Below, piece by piece: positions 1-13,300 of a stretch of 64,000 bases of DNA; the first letter of the stretch is position 1, and every line of letters starts with the position of its first letter. The notes under the pieces are model-generated. The model was not told the origin of the DNA. It saw only the letters and a list, made by a program, of their open reading frames with translations, and searched no databases. This stretch comes from Odontomyia ornata (taxonomy: Eukaryota; Arthropoda; Insecta; Diptera; Stratiomyidae). The stretch lies in NCBI GenBank assembly GCA_963969285.1, contig OZ017738.1, positions 392,177,625 to 392,241,624 on the forward strand, written 5' to 3'. The position numbers were made by a program, and so were the translations under genes.

Positions 1-422
1 CTATATTTTTTCGTGGATGAAAACGACCGTCATGTTACCGTCAATGGAGAGCGCTATCGTGTTATGTTGGAAGATTATTTGTGGCCATAATTGGATGAAC
101 TTGTCATCAACGATATGTGGTTTCAACAAGATTGTGCCACTAGCCACACAGCACGCCTCACAATCGATTTATTGAAAAGCAAATTTGGTGAACGTGTTAT
201 ATCGAGAAATGGTCAGGTCGAATGGCCGCCTTGTTCATGCGATCTACCGCAATTAGATTTCTTGTTATGGTCTTATATCAAGTCACTGATCTATGCCAAC
301 AAGCCAGCAATTTTAGACGAACTCAAAGGTTCCGGTCGAGACGTGTGCCAGAGTGGAGGAAAATTGGGTCCAACAAATCGATCGCAGTAAACGGCCTCGT
401 GGTGGTCATATTCATAAAATGT
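1..422 (+). pseudogene. mariner/Tc1-superfamily transposase, C-terminal remnant
   Basis: Conceptual translation gives the C-terminal half of a DDD transposase that would cut and paste DNA. The motif WFQQDCATSHTA carries the second catalytic Asp, and CDLPQLDFLLW carries the third-Asp block 36 residues later. The copy is dead: a TAA interrupts it just before position 91, and a frameshift near 330 moves the last segment (VEENWVQQIDRSKRPRGG) into another frame, which ends at a TAA near 420-422. The N-terminal half lies outside the window. The family is clear from the motif blocks; the exact mariner lineage is not resolved. Confidence 0.85.
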
Positions 423-1150
423 AATCCTTGTACTAACTACACCCACAATAAATTTGAACTCAAGATCTCAAATATTCCTGTGTTTTATAAATGGATAAAA
501 TTGTTATGTCCTTAATGGAAAACCCTTTAATAATTTTTTTGGTTGAAGTTTGTGTCATTCAATAGACGATATTTGAATATTAATCGATTTTTCGGAAGTG
601 CAATTTTTCCTCCCTATAAAGCTTTTTTCATTTAGTCCCCTTTTTCTTTTCGTCAAGTTAACCGTTTATGTAAGCTTTTCTTAATTCATTTGCAGTTGAA
701 ATCCTACTTTAATATGTTAGCTTATCGTCTGAACCGGCTAAAATTTTGGTAAAGCTTGCTTCGATTTCGCTCATAATTTTTACGGAATTCGTTGGTGGTT
801 ATTTGTTGCAGTTTGCCCCAATTTTAATAAATAAACCACTTGTATGCAAATTGTCAAGAATAGGAGTTGGATGCAAGGGGAATTAACCATAAAGGAAAAG
901 GCACTGTTACACTGAGTCACATCTTTAATTTATGAAAAGAAAATTGGAATTTTTTTTTAACAAATTCAATTTAAATGAGTTAAAGAAAACGGTAATTGAC
1001 TGATACAAGATCGCAATATCTCAACTTATTACAGAGGGGGCAGTTTTAGGCGGCAAATTCCCACAGGAAGTTTTTATGACACTCCGCTCGCCTTCCTCCG
1101 TTAGTAACAAATCATTTTTATCGAAAGCTAAGACGCATATCTTGATGATT
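423..1150. other. AT-rich stretch, no gene seen
   Basis: No open frame with recognisable content and no clear repeat was seen between the mariner remnant and the BEL/Pao fragment. It probably contains the remaining 3' noncoding end of the mariner copy. Confidence 0.5.
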
Positions 1151-1159
1151 AGCCACTTA

Positions 1160-2330
1160 TTTTCCGACGTAGCTGTCTTTGATTAAAACCACTCGGTGGT
1201 GAATATCGTCTCCTGGAAAAGTTTTTTCAATGCGTCCCAAAGTCTATTTACAGTGTGGCATATTCTCGTGGAAGATGATGCACAAGTTACCCACTTTTAT
1301 TGAACCTGATTCGGACTTCCATTTTGATCGCACCTGTAAGGACTGTAAATACTCCATGGACCATATCTTCCACAAGTCTTCGAAGAGTCGACGCAAAATC
1401 TGATATCGACTCAATCGATTGACGGACAAGTCGAGAACACTCGGCTCTGGAGTCGTAGTCAGCGGCTGGTCTTTTAGAAAATGAGTTGGGGTTAGGGCGG
1501 TGGGGTCATCGCTCTGCGGTTCAATAGAACGAGATTTGAAACATGCCTCAACTTGGGCTAAAATCGTCGTGAGTTCCTCTGAGGTCAAGGTCAAAACCCG
1601 GATTACTCGCTTGAAGTGAAATTTCACCGGCGTGACGGCAACTTCCCATATTTCTCCGATGTTAGGGGCACCAGGGAGATTGAAGTGCCATCCTTGAGCC
1701 GCAGCTGAGCGATTTCATGACTTAGGTTGAAGCTTCGTCGAAAAATTGTCGTAACTCTTTATCGGCTCCGATGAAATTAGTTCCACAGTCGCTTGTCAGT
1801 GTTGCGCAAATGCCATGCCTTTCAGTGAAACGGCGATAAACTGAAATGGATTCCTGAGAACTATAGTCAGACGCGGCTTCCAAATGTACCGCCCTAGCAG
1901 TGAAATATATAAAAACTACTATATATCCTTTATAAGACTTCGTACTTCTTCCCTTAGACAAACACAAATTACTTGGTCCGGCGAAGTCCACTCGACTGTG
2001 CAGAAAAGCTCTGGCAGGTCCTACCCTTATCGACGTTAACTCTCCCATGTGATGTTCTATCTTTGGTTTTTGCTTCCAACACTTGACACATGAAATAAGA
2101 TCGATTTGAATCCAGAATTTGCGTCTAATATTAGAAAGAACAAGCTGCGTACCTCCGTGGCGCTGTCGATGATGCATATCCGAACTTATTAGTTTTGTTA
2201 GTGTCGAGCTGCAGGGCAGCATAATAGGGTTTCTCTCGTCTGCATCCAGTAGTGAATGACGTAACCGTCCACCTATTCGGATGAAGTTCTTAGAGATTGG
2301 GCGTAGATGAAAGAATGTGTAGTGATTTTT
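1160..2330 (-). pseudogene. BEL/Pao retrotransposon pol fragment (integrase and C-terminal domain)
   Basis: Read on the minus strand, the order is: integrase zinc-binding segment (HHRQRHGGTQLVLSNIRRKF, then CVKCWKQKP); integrase core with SRVDFAGP, ARAVHLEAASD and TSDCGTNFIGADKEL (positions 2222-1722); and the C-terminal domain usual downstream of BEL/Pao integrases, with ALTPTHFLKDQPL and WTLGRIEKTFPGDD (1627-1160). These blocks and their order are typical of BEL/Pao rather than Ty3 or Copia. Stops and frame changes separate the blocks, and no reverse transcriptase or LTR is visible next to it, so this is a truncated relic. Confidence 0.88.
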
Positions 2331-2419
2331 TTTTCTTTAGGAGCCAGTTCATGTACTTCGGTCAGATGTTCTTGGTCTTAATCGACGAATAATGGAAAGA
2401 GAGTCTCCGGCGTGCTGTC

Positions 2420-3420
2420 AGTGGTGGGTGGAATGAGACAAGCTGGCGCGGGTAACGCCGGCACGCTGTGTTCGAGCTCAGCTATTGAGCGTCATTCTGG
2501 CTGCTCTCGTCGGCTAAAGAATTCACCTGGGTGCGCGGACCGCTGGGAATATTGCACCGCTTCCAGCTCCTTTGCTGACGCGCAAGGCGCATGCACGTTA
2601 TGGTGCGGAGCGAACACCAGTCGCTCACGCAGCTCGGGTCTGATTCCCTCCCAAAAGAGACTGAGAAACTCAGACTCTGGTATGGGGCTCATCAGCCGTT
2701 CCAACAGGCACAGAGCTTCATAGTAGTCGTTTACGGTCTCCTGTGCCTGTTGGCGTCTGTTCCGAATTCGCTGCTGCAAGATATCATCCCCCTCGACTGG
2801 GGTAAACTCCCGCAAGACGGCATGCCTCAACGTTTCCCAGTCAAAGGTAGGAAGCGTGTCTACGAATCTCCAGAATCAACGAAGAGCTCTCCCAGTAAAT
2901 AGCATTTGGGCACAGCGTGTGACGGCTCTCATGTTCCCTCCTAAGTTCAACGAATTCATGTTCTCAACCCTTCTCAGAAAGGCCCTGATGGTCGTAGAGT
3001 CGTCCAGGCCCGTAAACACTAACTTCCAGCTAGCCACTATATGTGCTATCTTGGATGGTGGAATAGCACACGGCGAACGATTGCGTTCGTCGCTGGACAG
3101 TCCCGGTGTGATCTCTTCGCGATGAGCAGGCCTGCCCGTTCGGCGATCCTCTGGCTGGTTTGATGTTGGTAAATCCCAATTATACCAGGGCATCGAGCCA
3201 TGCCTTCTCGAGAAATCGATATTTCTTTGACCCCGAAATTCGTGGATACGAAATTTTTTTGTAGTGGGTCCTTGTGCTGGGGAAAAGAACCCACCCCACG
3301 ATACCACAACGGTAGCGTGCCAGCGCATTCACGCGTCCCCAGACAAGGCCAATCTCAGCGGATCTCACCATCCTCTTTCGCCGAGGCAGCAGATCATCGC
3401 CGCAGTCCTGAACGGACATT
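2420..3420 (-). pseudogene. LTR-retrotransposon gag relic
   Basis: The minus strand encodes a capsid-like gag in broken frames. The upstream segment (3328-2876) contains LVFTGLDDSTTIRAFLRRVE and SLNLGGN. The downstream segment (2830-2492) contains ILQQRIRNRRQQAQETVNDY and LFWEGIRPELRERLVF. These match the layout of retrotransposon gag capsid domains, which form the virus-like particle. The two pieces are joined by one frame change around 2830-2876. The relic abuts the BEL/Pao pol piece in the same orientation, but whether it belongs to the same element cannot be told. Its 5' end shares a block with 55466-55572. Confidence 0.75.
3246..3355 (-). repeat. Dispersed repeat block shared with 55466-55572
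   Basis: About 105 bp beginning TTTTTTGTAGTGGGTCCTTG (+ strand) recurs with few changes at 55466-55572 in the same orientation. On the minus strand both copies read VSWGGFFSPAQGPTTK at the start of the gag-like frame, so this is probably the 5' leader/gag start of one LTR-element family. Confidence 0.75.
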
Positions 3421-3639
3421 TAACTATACATATTTCACTACAAGTGGATTGGTTTTTCGCAGTGCTTCGTCTTCTTTTAACAAATCGATTTCATGTGCGA
3501 ATTATAACTCTTGTAGTTTCTTAATCCAAAACTCTATTACAGTCCGAAATGATAAAAGGACGTCGGGGATGGGGATCACTTTTCTAGCAATCCTTCTCCT
3601 TCCGCTAGAGGAGGGATCTTCCAATTAATAGTCTACACC

Positions 3640-6120
3640 TCCCAACCACAAAATAAATACAAATTTCCAATGCCATTTTGAGGTCGATTGGCGTAAATAC
3701 CGGTAATGTAGCGTAGAGTTTTTCGAAAGAGAATCACTTGTTACGGGCTAACTTCAGGGTTATCTAGACTAGGTCGCTTCGAAGACTACCACACCAATCT
3801 TGTTACGCTTTAAACGATGTAATGCCGAGCTGCACTCGATTAGGTTTATTTCAATAGCTTAAAAGTTGAATACATGAAACTAGTTGAATCAAAAACTATA
3901 ACCATACAAGTAATGAAAATCAAAATGAACGAAATATAGTTACATTGATAGGCTTATTTAATTTGCACGCCACATCAGATACAACATCGAGCCATTGAGC
4001 AGCCCGTAGCAATAACAGCAACTATAGGTAAATGGAGCTCAGGAGGATCAAGTATTGACCACATATCAGGTTAAATTAGCACCAACACTTTCTTTCTACC
4101 ACAACGGCCAAACAAACAACACCACACCAGCTTAAAATTAAGGAGACATAACAACACCTTTACTTACCGAGGTTGACGATGTTGCAGTTATAGTCTTTTC
4201 AGAATTAAAGTTATAGTCTTTTTTGAATTAAAGCCTGATTAAAAGTGAAGATATGAATGTAAATTTTACACCCTCAGATAAGGATGCTCCAGCGGGGCTT
4301 GCGGAACCGGTAAGCTCTTCCGGAGATGGGCGTGGTAGTGCCACTCGTTTGTCCAATGAGCCGCCAAGTGATAATCCGGCTTGCCGGTGTAAATTTTCCC
4401 GTGTCTGGGAAGCAAAAATCGTATTAACGGCAATTGCTCTCCGGTTTACTCTAGCACTTGACTACCCACTCCCACTCTGAAATATTCTATCCTGAAATTA
4501 TTTTGTACTCGACCTACCGCTAATCAGGCACGCCTACAACGACCCCCACGCTACGAAATAAACTCTGCGGGCACTCCACGCCTTTACTGCGCCCGATAAC
4601 CATTGTGAAAGGCTATCTCGTTATCTCACCTCCGAACCTACCACTTAAATTTAGTTGAATACAAATTCAGGTTTGTGTCAATATTTGTCTTGCTTACTAT
4701 TCTAGCCCCGGTATTTTACTGCCGAGCCGCACTCTTTTCACGCTGCAAAGCAATGGTTATCTAATTAAAGTTGAATTGCGTGTAAAATCAATTTCTAATT
4801 TTTACAGCTTTATGTTCTTTAATAGAACAAAATATTTGAGTTCTAATTTTGTTTTAACATTTCGTGTGGCAAAGAAAAATTCCAAAATCACCACTTAATT
4901 CGCTACCGCCAAAAGGGGTCGCTTGTGTTACTGCTTCCGTCTCGATTCTTCAACCGTATTCATGTTCGAATTTATTTCAAGAATTAAACCTTTTTTCTAG
5001 ATACTCCACCGATAATAATATTAACATCTACTTTAAAGCGACTCCTCCACTCGTCCATCGTTTTCTCCTTGAACTCACAGCCTTTTAATCTTCCAACTTC
5101 CACCACTGATCGTCTTCACTGCCAAAAACCAAAAGAGGAGGAGTGTCACTTCTCCCGCGCTTTTATCAACTTACCCTCTAACGACCACTTCTCGGGAGTG
5201 GTTTTACTCAAGCTCATCACAACTTTCACTCCAAATTAAACAATTCTGGTGGCGGTTACCCTAACTACGAGCTGAATTCGCTTAATTGATTTGATTACAG
5301 TTCATCCCGTCAAAGTGAATGTATTTGTTTTGTTTCGGTTTAATTTGGTATTAAATTACAGATCAGTACGTAAATACATAGTTTTCATCTAGAATTGCTT
5401 TTATTTTTACTTTTGCTGATAAATATTTCGAATTACGATGTCAGTAGTGTTACCGTCTTAACACGGGGTGCTCCGGTCATACTCTTTTCGGCCCCAGATA
5501 GCTCCGTCAGAGACGGCGCAGGCGCCACTCGTCCGCCCTTGGAGCCCGATTGGAGCCGTCGGACGAGGTTACGGCTCCCCAGAGAACAAAGAATATAATC
5601 CTACCTATCTCAGATCCTATTATATCAAATCGTAGTCCCCTACAACTCCTGAAAAAAAAATGTTGGAAAAACCAGGAAGAAACTTTAAGCGCAATCTGAC
5701 CACGATGGGCGCTTGGCAACCCCGCGACTTCAAAACGACGCCAGTAAATTCTCTTCTTGGGAAAAAAAGATATCTTCCCGATCACGAGTAAAAAGTTCAC
5801 AATTCGGGTAGCTAAATCAGAAACAGTAAAAGAAACAACCGAAATACATTCACTACAATTAATCTTTAACTTTAAAATTTCACAAGAAAATATATATAAT
5901 ATAAAAAGAAAAACGGTTGGCGGGGATTCCCAAATAATTAGTTTTTGCTGTTCCACTGCCAATCTCATTCATTTATTTTCTAGATCTCCACTGCCAATTT
6001 CCTTGATTTATATTCTAGATCTCCACTGCCAATCTCCTTAATTTATTTCCAACTTGGTACTGAAGAAGGAATACGATTGATTCCGAAATGCGCATATACT
6101 TATTTCTTAAATAAATTCTG
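3640..6120. other. AT-rich region with short ORFs, no recognised gene
   Basis: A small ORF at 4253-4480 starts with ATG and is rich in Ser/Pro/Asp (LAEPVSSSGDGRGSATRLSN). A GC-rich patch at 5460-5600 encodes a similar-looking string (DSSVRDGAGATRPPLEPD). Both resemble the low-complexity N-terminus of a LINE ORF1, but this is weak. Around 4190-4240 a short direct repeat (TTATAGTCTTTT...AATTAAAG) occurs twice. Nothing else could be supported. Confidence 0.4.
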
Positions 6121-6141
6121 TGGTTTAAGGTTAAAATTACA

Positions 6142-7094
6142 TTTTACAATACCCTACTAAACTCGCGTCCTGTCAGTCCGTCCGTCCGTCTGTCCGTCCG
6201 TCTGTCCGTCCGTTCGTGAGTCACACCACTTTTTCTCGCAAACAATATAAGCTAGAAACATAAGATTTTGTTATTAGGTGCAAAGTGATGCCCTCTTCAA
6301 AGTTTCATCACAGAAAGAAATTTATAAGGTCTTTAAGGGGGGGTCTCCCCATATAGGAGAGTAGCCCCAAAAAAAGTTTTCATCGCATGTAGGCAATATG
6401 GATATCAAATGAAAGGTCTTAATGAGAACTTTTCGAAACAGGTCTTAAACCAACAAGATTTGCTATGAGGGGTGCAGGGGAAGGGGAAATGTACGAAAAT
6501 TTACATGTTTGCGTTGCGTCTTATTATGTTGTTCGTTACATGTTTTTTCTTGTTTCTCCGTAAACACACACATAAGCTGTTCATATCACCAGCTGGTACA
6601 CCCATTTCGGTTTGTTCAAATTTATTTTACGGTACTAAGGGAATCGCAGATAAAAGTTACAGTTTACGCTAACGTCAAGAAAGGACTCGAATGCATTTTG
6701 AGGTAATGCACCGTTGCCCTGCACTAAGTCAGTGGTTCACCATCCTAAATTTTAATGGGCAGATTTATATTTTTAAAAACCAAAATTTAACTGCAGTAGG
6801 GAAATTGTAACTGAACTAAAGAAATAAAGAATGAAGTAAAGAAATTTAAATAAAGTGAAGAAAATTTACATGGTGAAGAAATTTACATGAAGAAAAGAAA
6901 TGAAAATTTTAAATAGTAATGAAAAGTTAAATTTTATGGAAAAGATAATTAACGGAGAGCATTTAAATTTTAATATAGAGGAAAATTGAAGTGAGGTTAC
7001 ATTTAATAATAATAAGAAGAAAAAATATTCTAAAAATTACAATTACAGGGGAAAAAATTACATATTTCTGTTTTTTTAGGGTATTGTAAAATCA
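6142..7094. repeat. GTCY-bearing repeat element, copy A (possible TIR element)
   Basis: The unit starts ATTTTACAATACCCTACTAA, followed by a (GTCY)n tract at about 6172-6215 and a conserved core (TTTTTCTCGCAAAC, GGTCTCCCCATATAGG, GTGCAGGGGAAGGGGAAATG) to about 6503. It can be read as ending at 7094 with AGGGTATTGTAAAAT, the reverse complement of its start, giving inverted termini of about 15 bp and a 953-bp element. A (GTCY)n tract in a dispersed element is the hallmark of dipteran mini-me/DINE-1 type repeats; assignment to that family is inferred. It carries no coding capacity. Confidence 0.65.
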
Positions 7095-7095
7095 T

Positions 7096-7450
7096 TTTAC
7101 AATACCCTACTAAAATCGCGTCCTGTCTGTCCGTCTGTCTGTCCGGCCGTCCGTGTGTCGCACCACTTTTTCTCGCAAACTACATAAGCTAGGAATATAA
7201 GATTTTGTAAGTAGGTGCGAAGTGACGCCCTCTTCAAAGTTTCAACACGAAAATAAATTTATAAGGTCTTTAAGGGGGGTCTCCCCATATAGGGGAGTTG
7301 CCCCTGAAAAAAAGTTTTCATCGCATGTTGGCAATATGGGTATCAAATGAAAGGTCTTGATGAGGACTTTTCAAAACAAGTCTTAAAATGACAAATTTTG
7401 CTTCGAGAGGTGCAGGGGAAGGGGAAATGTACGAAAATTTTGTGTCCCCC
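7096..7450. repeat. GTCY-bearing repeat element, copy B
   Basis: A second copy begins two bases after the end of copy A and in the same orientation. It has the same terminus, GTCY tract (about 7122-7155) and core, ending in similarity near 7450. Copy A's end and copy B's start form the near-perfect palindrome AGGGTATTGTAAAAT / ATTTTACAATACCCT at 7079-7110. Confidence 0.7.
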
Positions 7451-9740
7451 CTCGCGATTGGACACCTTTGACCCGAAAAATCTGAAAAAAATCATGAATA
7501 TAGGCTTTTATGAGTACAACAACAACAAATACATGAGAAGTCGAAATTCCATCAACTTTGTTAGTAATAGTATGATTTATCGATTTTATGTTTTCTTTAA
7601 TAAAATCTTAACAGCGCCCTAAAATTTAATAAAATTCAATACACAGCTGACTATTTATAAGATCAATCTGTCCTGAAAGTTTCATAAAGATCGAGTGATA
7701 TTTAATGAAGTTACAGCGATTTGAATTTTCCCGTATTACTATGGAACAATATGCGCTGTATTACTATGGAAACATATGGCTATGGAACAATATGCGCGTT
7801 TTACCGACTCTGCTACTACAGATTTGCTAGGATTTGCATGAAAATTTCAGCAATGGTAGGTATCATTTATTTCTTTGAGAATTGGCTCAGCTAGTGGTAT
7901 TAGTAATCGTAAAGCAGAATAGTGGCTGTTTTAAATGCGAAGATTGAATAATTTTGATGTACTCGTATTTGGCCCCAACTTCAACGTTTAAGGCGCATGA
8001 TTTTAACACTTGATTCAATTTAATGAATACCTGAACATGAGTACCTACAATTAATACTCATAGGTGAAACAAGTCAAGGAGGCAGGAGAGAGCTCCTAGC
8101 AAATGGGTTTTGTAACCATTCTAGGATTGGAATAAATTGGCCATGATTCGATGATAACAGTACAGGGGAGTGGCCGCTGAACAAAAAATTTCATCAAAGG
8201 TAGCCGATATGAGCATCAAATGAAATTTCTTTATAAGAGCTTTTCAAAACAGTACTTAAACTGACAATTTTTCCTTCACAAGGGCAACAAATACCTTAGA
8301 AGTCGAAATTCGATCAACTTTGTTAATAATAGTACATTTTATCAATTTTGCTTTTTTGTCTATAAAATCATGATGGGACCCTTAAATTTCCCAAAATCTA
8401 AAATTTAAGTTTGCTGAACAATAAACAGCTAAGTTACAGCCGATTGAATATCTAACAATTACAACAACATTGACACGGTTTGTAATATTCATGTGTTATC
8501 ATGACTAATCAAGCGACGGGGTCAAAGCACTTGAAACAAAATAGAGGCGAGTTTAAAGTCATAATAACCAGAATAATTTTTCGAACTCAATTTATGGAAT
8601 CTGTCTATTAGTCAAGTTTTGATATGCAGGATATATTGTTTGATTTACTAATTGTTTTACAATACCCTTCTGCCAGGAGCATCCTCCTGCTACTTCAACT
8701 TGTTTAAATCTGCCACTACAATTTTGGATAAGAGATAGGAGGGTTTTCGAGCAGTTTGCTAGTATAACTGCTCGATTACTACAACAGGAAACAAAATTTC
8801 TACGCCATTTTAATATTTCATCTTCTATATGAACACACACAAAATTTCATATATACTCCTATCTGTCAATTCATTCTTTGTTTACAAGCAAAACCTTACT
8901 ACAGCCAGAGCATATATACTAACTAGCACCTGCAATCGAGGAGCTGTCAAAATGAAAAGAGAGGCAAATAAACGTGTAAAAGATGGATTAAAGTTTACCT
9001 TGTGTTGGTAAAATTGCAAGCAAATTCAAGTTTTTGTTTACCATACATACGCACTTTTTGTCCGATTCTCTCTAATCCATCAGTACCGTAAGAAATAAAA
9101 TTTGTTCTAATTGCAGCTGATATCAAGTAGATATGCTCTGCTACAGCTTAACAAACCATGTACCAGAAAGCCCTACTACAACCTTCATGACCACATGTAG
9201 GCTGACTTTGCTTGCTGATTTATATCAAGGTATATGCAGAAATCTGGAATTTGAGGTTTTGTACGGTTTCAAGAATTTCAATTGTGTAATCCAGATGTTC
9301 CGTGGAGAACATCGTAGCGCTCCTTCTGAAGTGGATTTCGTTTCAGTTCAAACATCCGTTCATGTTTTATTGATGTTTAAAATGAAAAGAATAGGCATTT
9401 GTTTACTTCCTCAAGCTAGCTGTCAGTGGAAGGAGCTAAACCTATGTTTCATAAGGTTGTTCTAAATGATTTAGGTGTAGAGTGGTCAGTGCAAGGTGAA
9501 TTTTTGGCATGCAAAGAATGTGATGTGTACCTTTTTCGTATGATATATCGAATATATTACGTACAAGCATTTGGATTCTGCCGAAGTAGGCTGACAGCTC
9601 ACACCAGCTGGCCAAAAGTAGGCTGACTACTACATATGCAAATCTCTACTGGAAGGCTTGCTATACTTACATTGGTGTTGTTTACAAGCCATTTGAAGTT
9701 AACGTGTCAGTGAATTTTTAAACAATCGATAAAACTGAAT
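7451..9740. other. AT-rich region with degraded GTCY-family core, no gene
   Basis: At 8160-8480 a degenerate copy of the GTCY-element core is visible (GAGCATCAAATGAAATTTC, AGAGCTTTTCAAAAC). At 8652-8666 the terminus-like TTTTACAATACCC occurs alone. ORFs around 9133-9465 and 8829-9011 show no recognisable motifs and look like chance frames. Confidence 0.45.
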
Positions 9741-9749
9741 ATCGTACAT

Positions 9750-10315
9750 TAATAAATTTTTCTATTTCGGAAGGTTTATCAGCAACAGAAATTTATATAA
9801 GAATGGTGAAAGTGTTAAAGAAATCTGCTCCTTAATTTCCAACGGTGCATCGATCAGTTTTAGAGTTTATACTTGGTCATACAAGCGTTTAAGTTGAACC
9901 ATGCAGTGGGCGCCCAAAGAGTGCAACAACACCAGCAATCATTGAGCAAATCTATGATATTGTTTGTAAAGATTCAAGTGTGACTAAGCGTGAAATTGCT
10001 AATACCATACGCATCTTGGACAAATGAGTACTCTATATTTTACACGAAGAATAACGTATGAAAAAGCTATTCGGAAAGATATTGCCGCATTCGTTAACAA
10101 TTCCAAAAACTGAATCGAAAAAATTTGCAAGCCTAATATAGAGCGTTTTAAGCAGTATGAAACCGATTTTGTGCGTTTTTTCGTGGAAAGCGAATGAAGA
10201 AGCAATTGCAGTCATGGAACAGTATTTTGCAGAGCTTCCGGAAAATCCTTACAAAAATGCTTCAATGACTCAGCGACTGATGCTGGTAAAATTGGATTTT
10301 AGTTCAGCATAGGGA
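9750..10315 (+). pseudogene. mariner transposase relic with missing catalytic core
   Basis: The N-terminal DNA-binding region is recognisable (the linker SGRPKSATTPAIIEQIYDIV, then SSVTKREIANTI and VLYILHEE, MKKLFGKILPHSLT) between about 9895 and 10130. It is broken by at least three stop codons. The segment then jumps to a transposase C-terminus (NEEAIAVMEQYFAELPENPY, about 10190-10255), so the catalytic DDD middle has been lost. It is a different lineage from the remnant at 1-422. The calls rest on recalled mariner motif order. Confidence 0.8.
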
Positions 10316-13300
10316 TCAGTAATATAAGCTTTTTTTGCTTTGTCGGTATCCCATTCATATTTTTCAATAAGAACGTCCAATATTCCCTATGGCGTGAGTT
10401 TTGTAAAGTTACGCAGAGCTCAGTAACTAATAAAATATTTCAATCCATACTTTCCTCGAAATATCAGTGATGGCGGTATTGCTCCTAATAATCCTACAAC
10501 ATGTACTTAATGATCCTCGTCCCGCGAATAGTTCTTGCCGGAATGGGTCACCAGTGACAAGCTCGAATGCAAGGCATGCTGTACTTCAAAAAACTGTACC
10601 AAAATTATAATGTGCACCAAGAATCACTTCCACCGATCGACACCGTCGCGTTTGAATGTCTTCTGTATTGTGGTGATAATCATAACACGCATTTTGAAAA
10701 TCAGTAATTTTAACTCTTACATTACTATTATTGATAAGCGTTTATATCGCGTTAGTGGGCTTCAGGCAGTCTTTTAGATCTGAACGATGCAGATTGATAT
10801 TTTTTTTTCAAATTCAACTCCATTGGTTTTGCCATTATATATTTCGGCTAGGTGTTGAGTATTAATCTTTTGCCACTCGCTGTATCCATCAAAAACGGGT
10901 AACTGATTTTATTTATTTTGCGGCTCAGCATATTCTCGCTTCTCAGGCACATCGGTTTCTTTGAACCACCTGTAAACATCTGGTACATCAGGCCCATGAT
11001 AAAAATCGTCAATTGAAAAGATTAGAGGCATGTTTATGTTGAATTTTCTTCCATTGCCCAGGTAGTGTTTAATATCGCTAGTAATCGGTACCACCAAATT
11101 CATTCATATCTTCACTTTTACTCAGGCTTTAATTCAAAAAGGATGTAAATCGGTACCCATTTGTGTTTTGTGCTTTTCGGCGCTATCCAAGAAATTGTCA
11201 GATGTGATTCTCTGAAACGTGTGTAATGAATCTTGTGACGCCGCTGGCGACTCACTAACACACCTTGCCACCAAGTGGCTTGGCATCTCATGTTGGTTGG
11301 GACGGGTGCACATCCCGCGGCAATTTTGTCGTGGGATGTCAAAGTGAAATTGACCGGGAGATGTCAAAGTGAAGGTGGAGGGAATTTCATGTCTTTTTGC
11401 TGCAACGTGTTTTTCTGGAGATAGGTGTCGGAAAAAAGTGTAAAATCGCTGTATAATTGTGAAGTTTAGTTTCGTGTCGGTCGTAAACGAATAAATAGAC
11501 ATCAGGTGTACAAGATGTTGTGTAAAAGTTCACTATGGAAAAACTTCCATTAAAAGGTGGCCAATCGGTAGCGGTGAACGGGAATAACTACAGTAACTCA
11601 TCTTATCAGGCAGTTATCAAGAAGATCATTGGAAGATTTGACCTTACTTGCCTGGATCCATACCCGAGGAATTAATAAGGGAATGCGGTTGCATGCGGGC
11701 GCAGAAAACAAGAAAAGTGAAAGTGTTGTTTTTGTTCCGACAATCGTTGTGAAATATTTCGCGCTAATCGCCTCACAAAACATATCCAATAGCTTCGTCC
11801 ATCATTTTGTGTGACTGCCATTAAAACCCATCGTCCGTCAGTAGATTCTCGGCCAAAGCAATATCACAGTTATGCAATCTCGAATGAAACACGGAAAAAT
11901 TTTTGGAATGTAATTTTCGACCCCATTAACTGCGCTGTAAGCCAGTAGAGAAAATATTATCCGAATCTATTGTTTCCGATACATCACTTAAATTATTGCA
12001 AATACGTATACATATTATGAGAAATTGCAAAAATGAGATAGCCTAAACTGTCCAAGGCGAATAGAGTAACATCAGCCATATTGCTGTTATTGCTATCTTC
12101 TGCTAACTTTCTGTTTGCAAAAAAAAAGAAAAAAAACTCTTTATGTTAGCTTCATTGAAATTTGTTAAGAAAAACGGCGATTAGCAAGGAAGGGGCACCC
12201 TTTTTTTACTGTATTTTATGTTTGTATATAAGCTGAAGGAAATGTTATCGTCATGTTTTAACTTTTAATATTATACCTACCCTAGAATAATTCCTCGAAA
12301 TGTATCTTGATTAAATTTATTTCTAGCAATCCTTAGAAAAAGGAGAAAAAAATCTTTAAAGAAAAAGGAAACGAAGCTTGTTATAAAACTGGCTGCGTAT
12401 TTTCATTATTCGAGGCAGCGTGAAAGCTAGAAAGCATATATTAATTGAAAGAATGAAAGAGCACAAGATTCCCGACGCTTAAGGTACTCGTAGAGTTCTT
12501 TTCAGTGAGACAATCCATAGCGATTATTTGAATTATTTGCACTCCTACTAGTACCGGGGCGTAAGTTGAATGGTTCTTCATGTTATTCGAAAGATGTTAA
12601 GTTTAGCTATGGGTTTTCTTTTCTTAAGTGCTTCTGAAAAAAAAAACGTGCTCTTAGGCCAATTTAAACAATGTATTCTTATTGAACCAGCAGATATTTT
12701 TGTAGGCCTTTGTTCATTTCAATGCATGCATATAAAAATCAATTAACATTCATGAGAAATCATTCGAAAAAAAAACTTAACATAAAAGCACAAATAATTG
12801 GTCTAAAGGGAGAAAATGAGAAAGAAGGAGTGTGAAAACGAAAGAATGCCAACTCCTTTGTCTGTGTTGCTTAATTTAGACCACTAAAAAAAACAAAAAC
12901 AGAAAATTTTTACTAGGTAATAGAAGGAATAGATATTAAAGGCAAAAAAGTTAAAAATAATTAAAAATTTAAAAGAAGAACTTAGTTAATTATTACTATT
13001 ATTATTATATTATTATTATTACAAAATTAACTGATATTAGGTAAACATAATAGCAAGCAAGAAAAAAAATAAATGATAATGCAAATTAGTTGAGACCTTT
13101 ACAAATTATCATAAAATGTTTTTCAATTGTTAATCAAATTAAGTTCTTGTATAATATATTTGAATTATTAGCCTGATTAACTTTTTATAGTGTATTTAAA
13201 TTATTAGTTTATTGTGACGCATTAGGGGTTTTATCAACTTTTCCAAGTTCATGGGAGAATTATATAGGAAATTTAGTTTTAAAACGAAGAAGTAACATAA

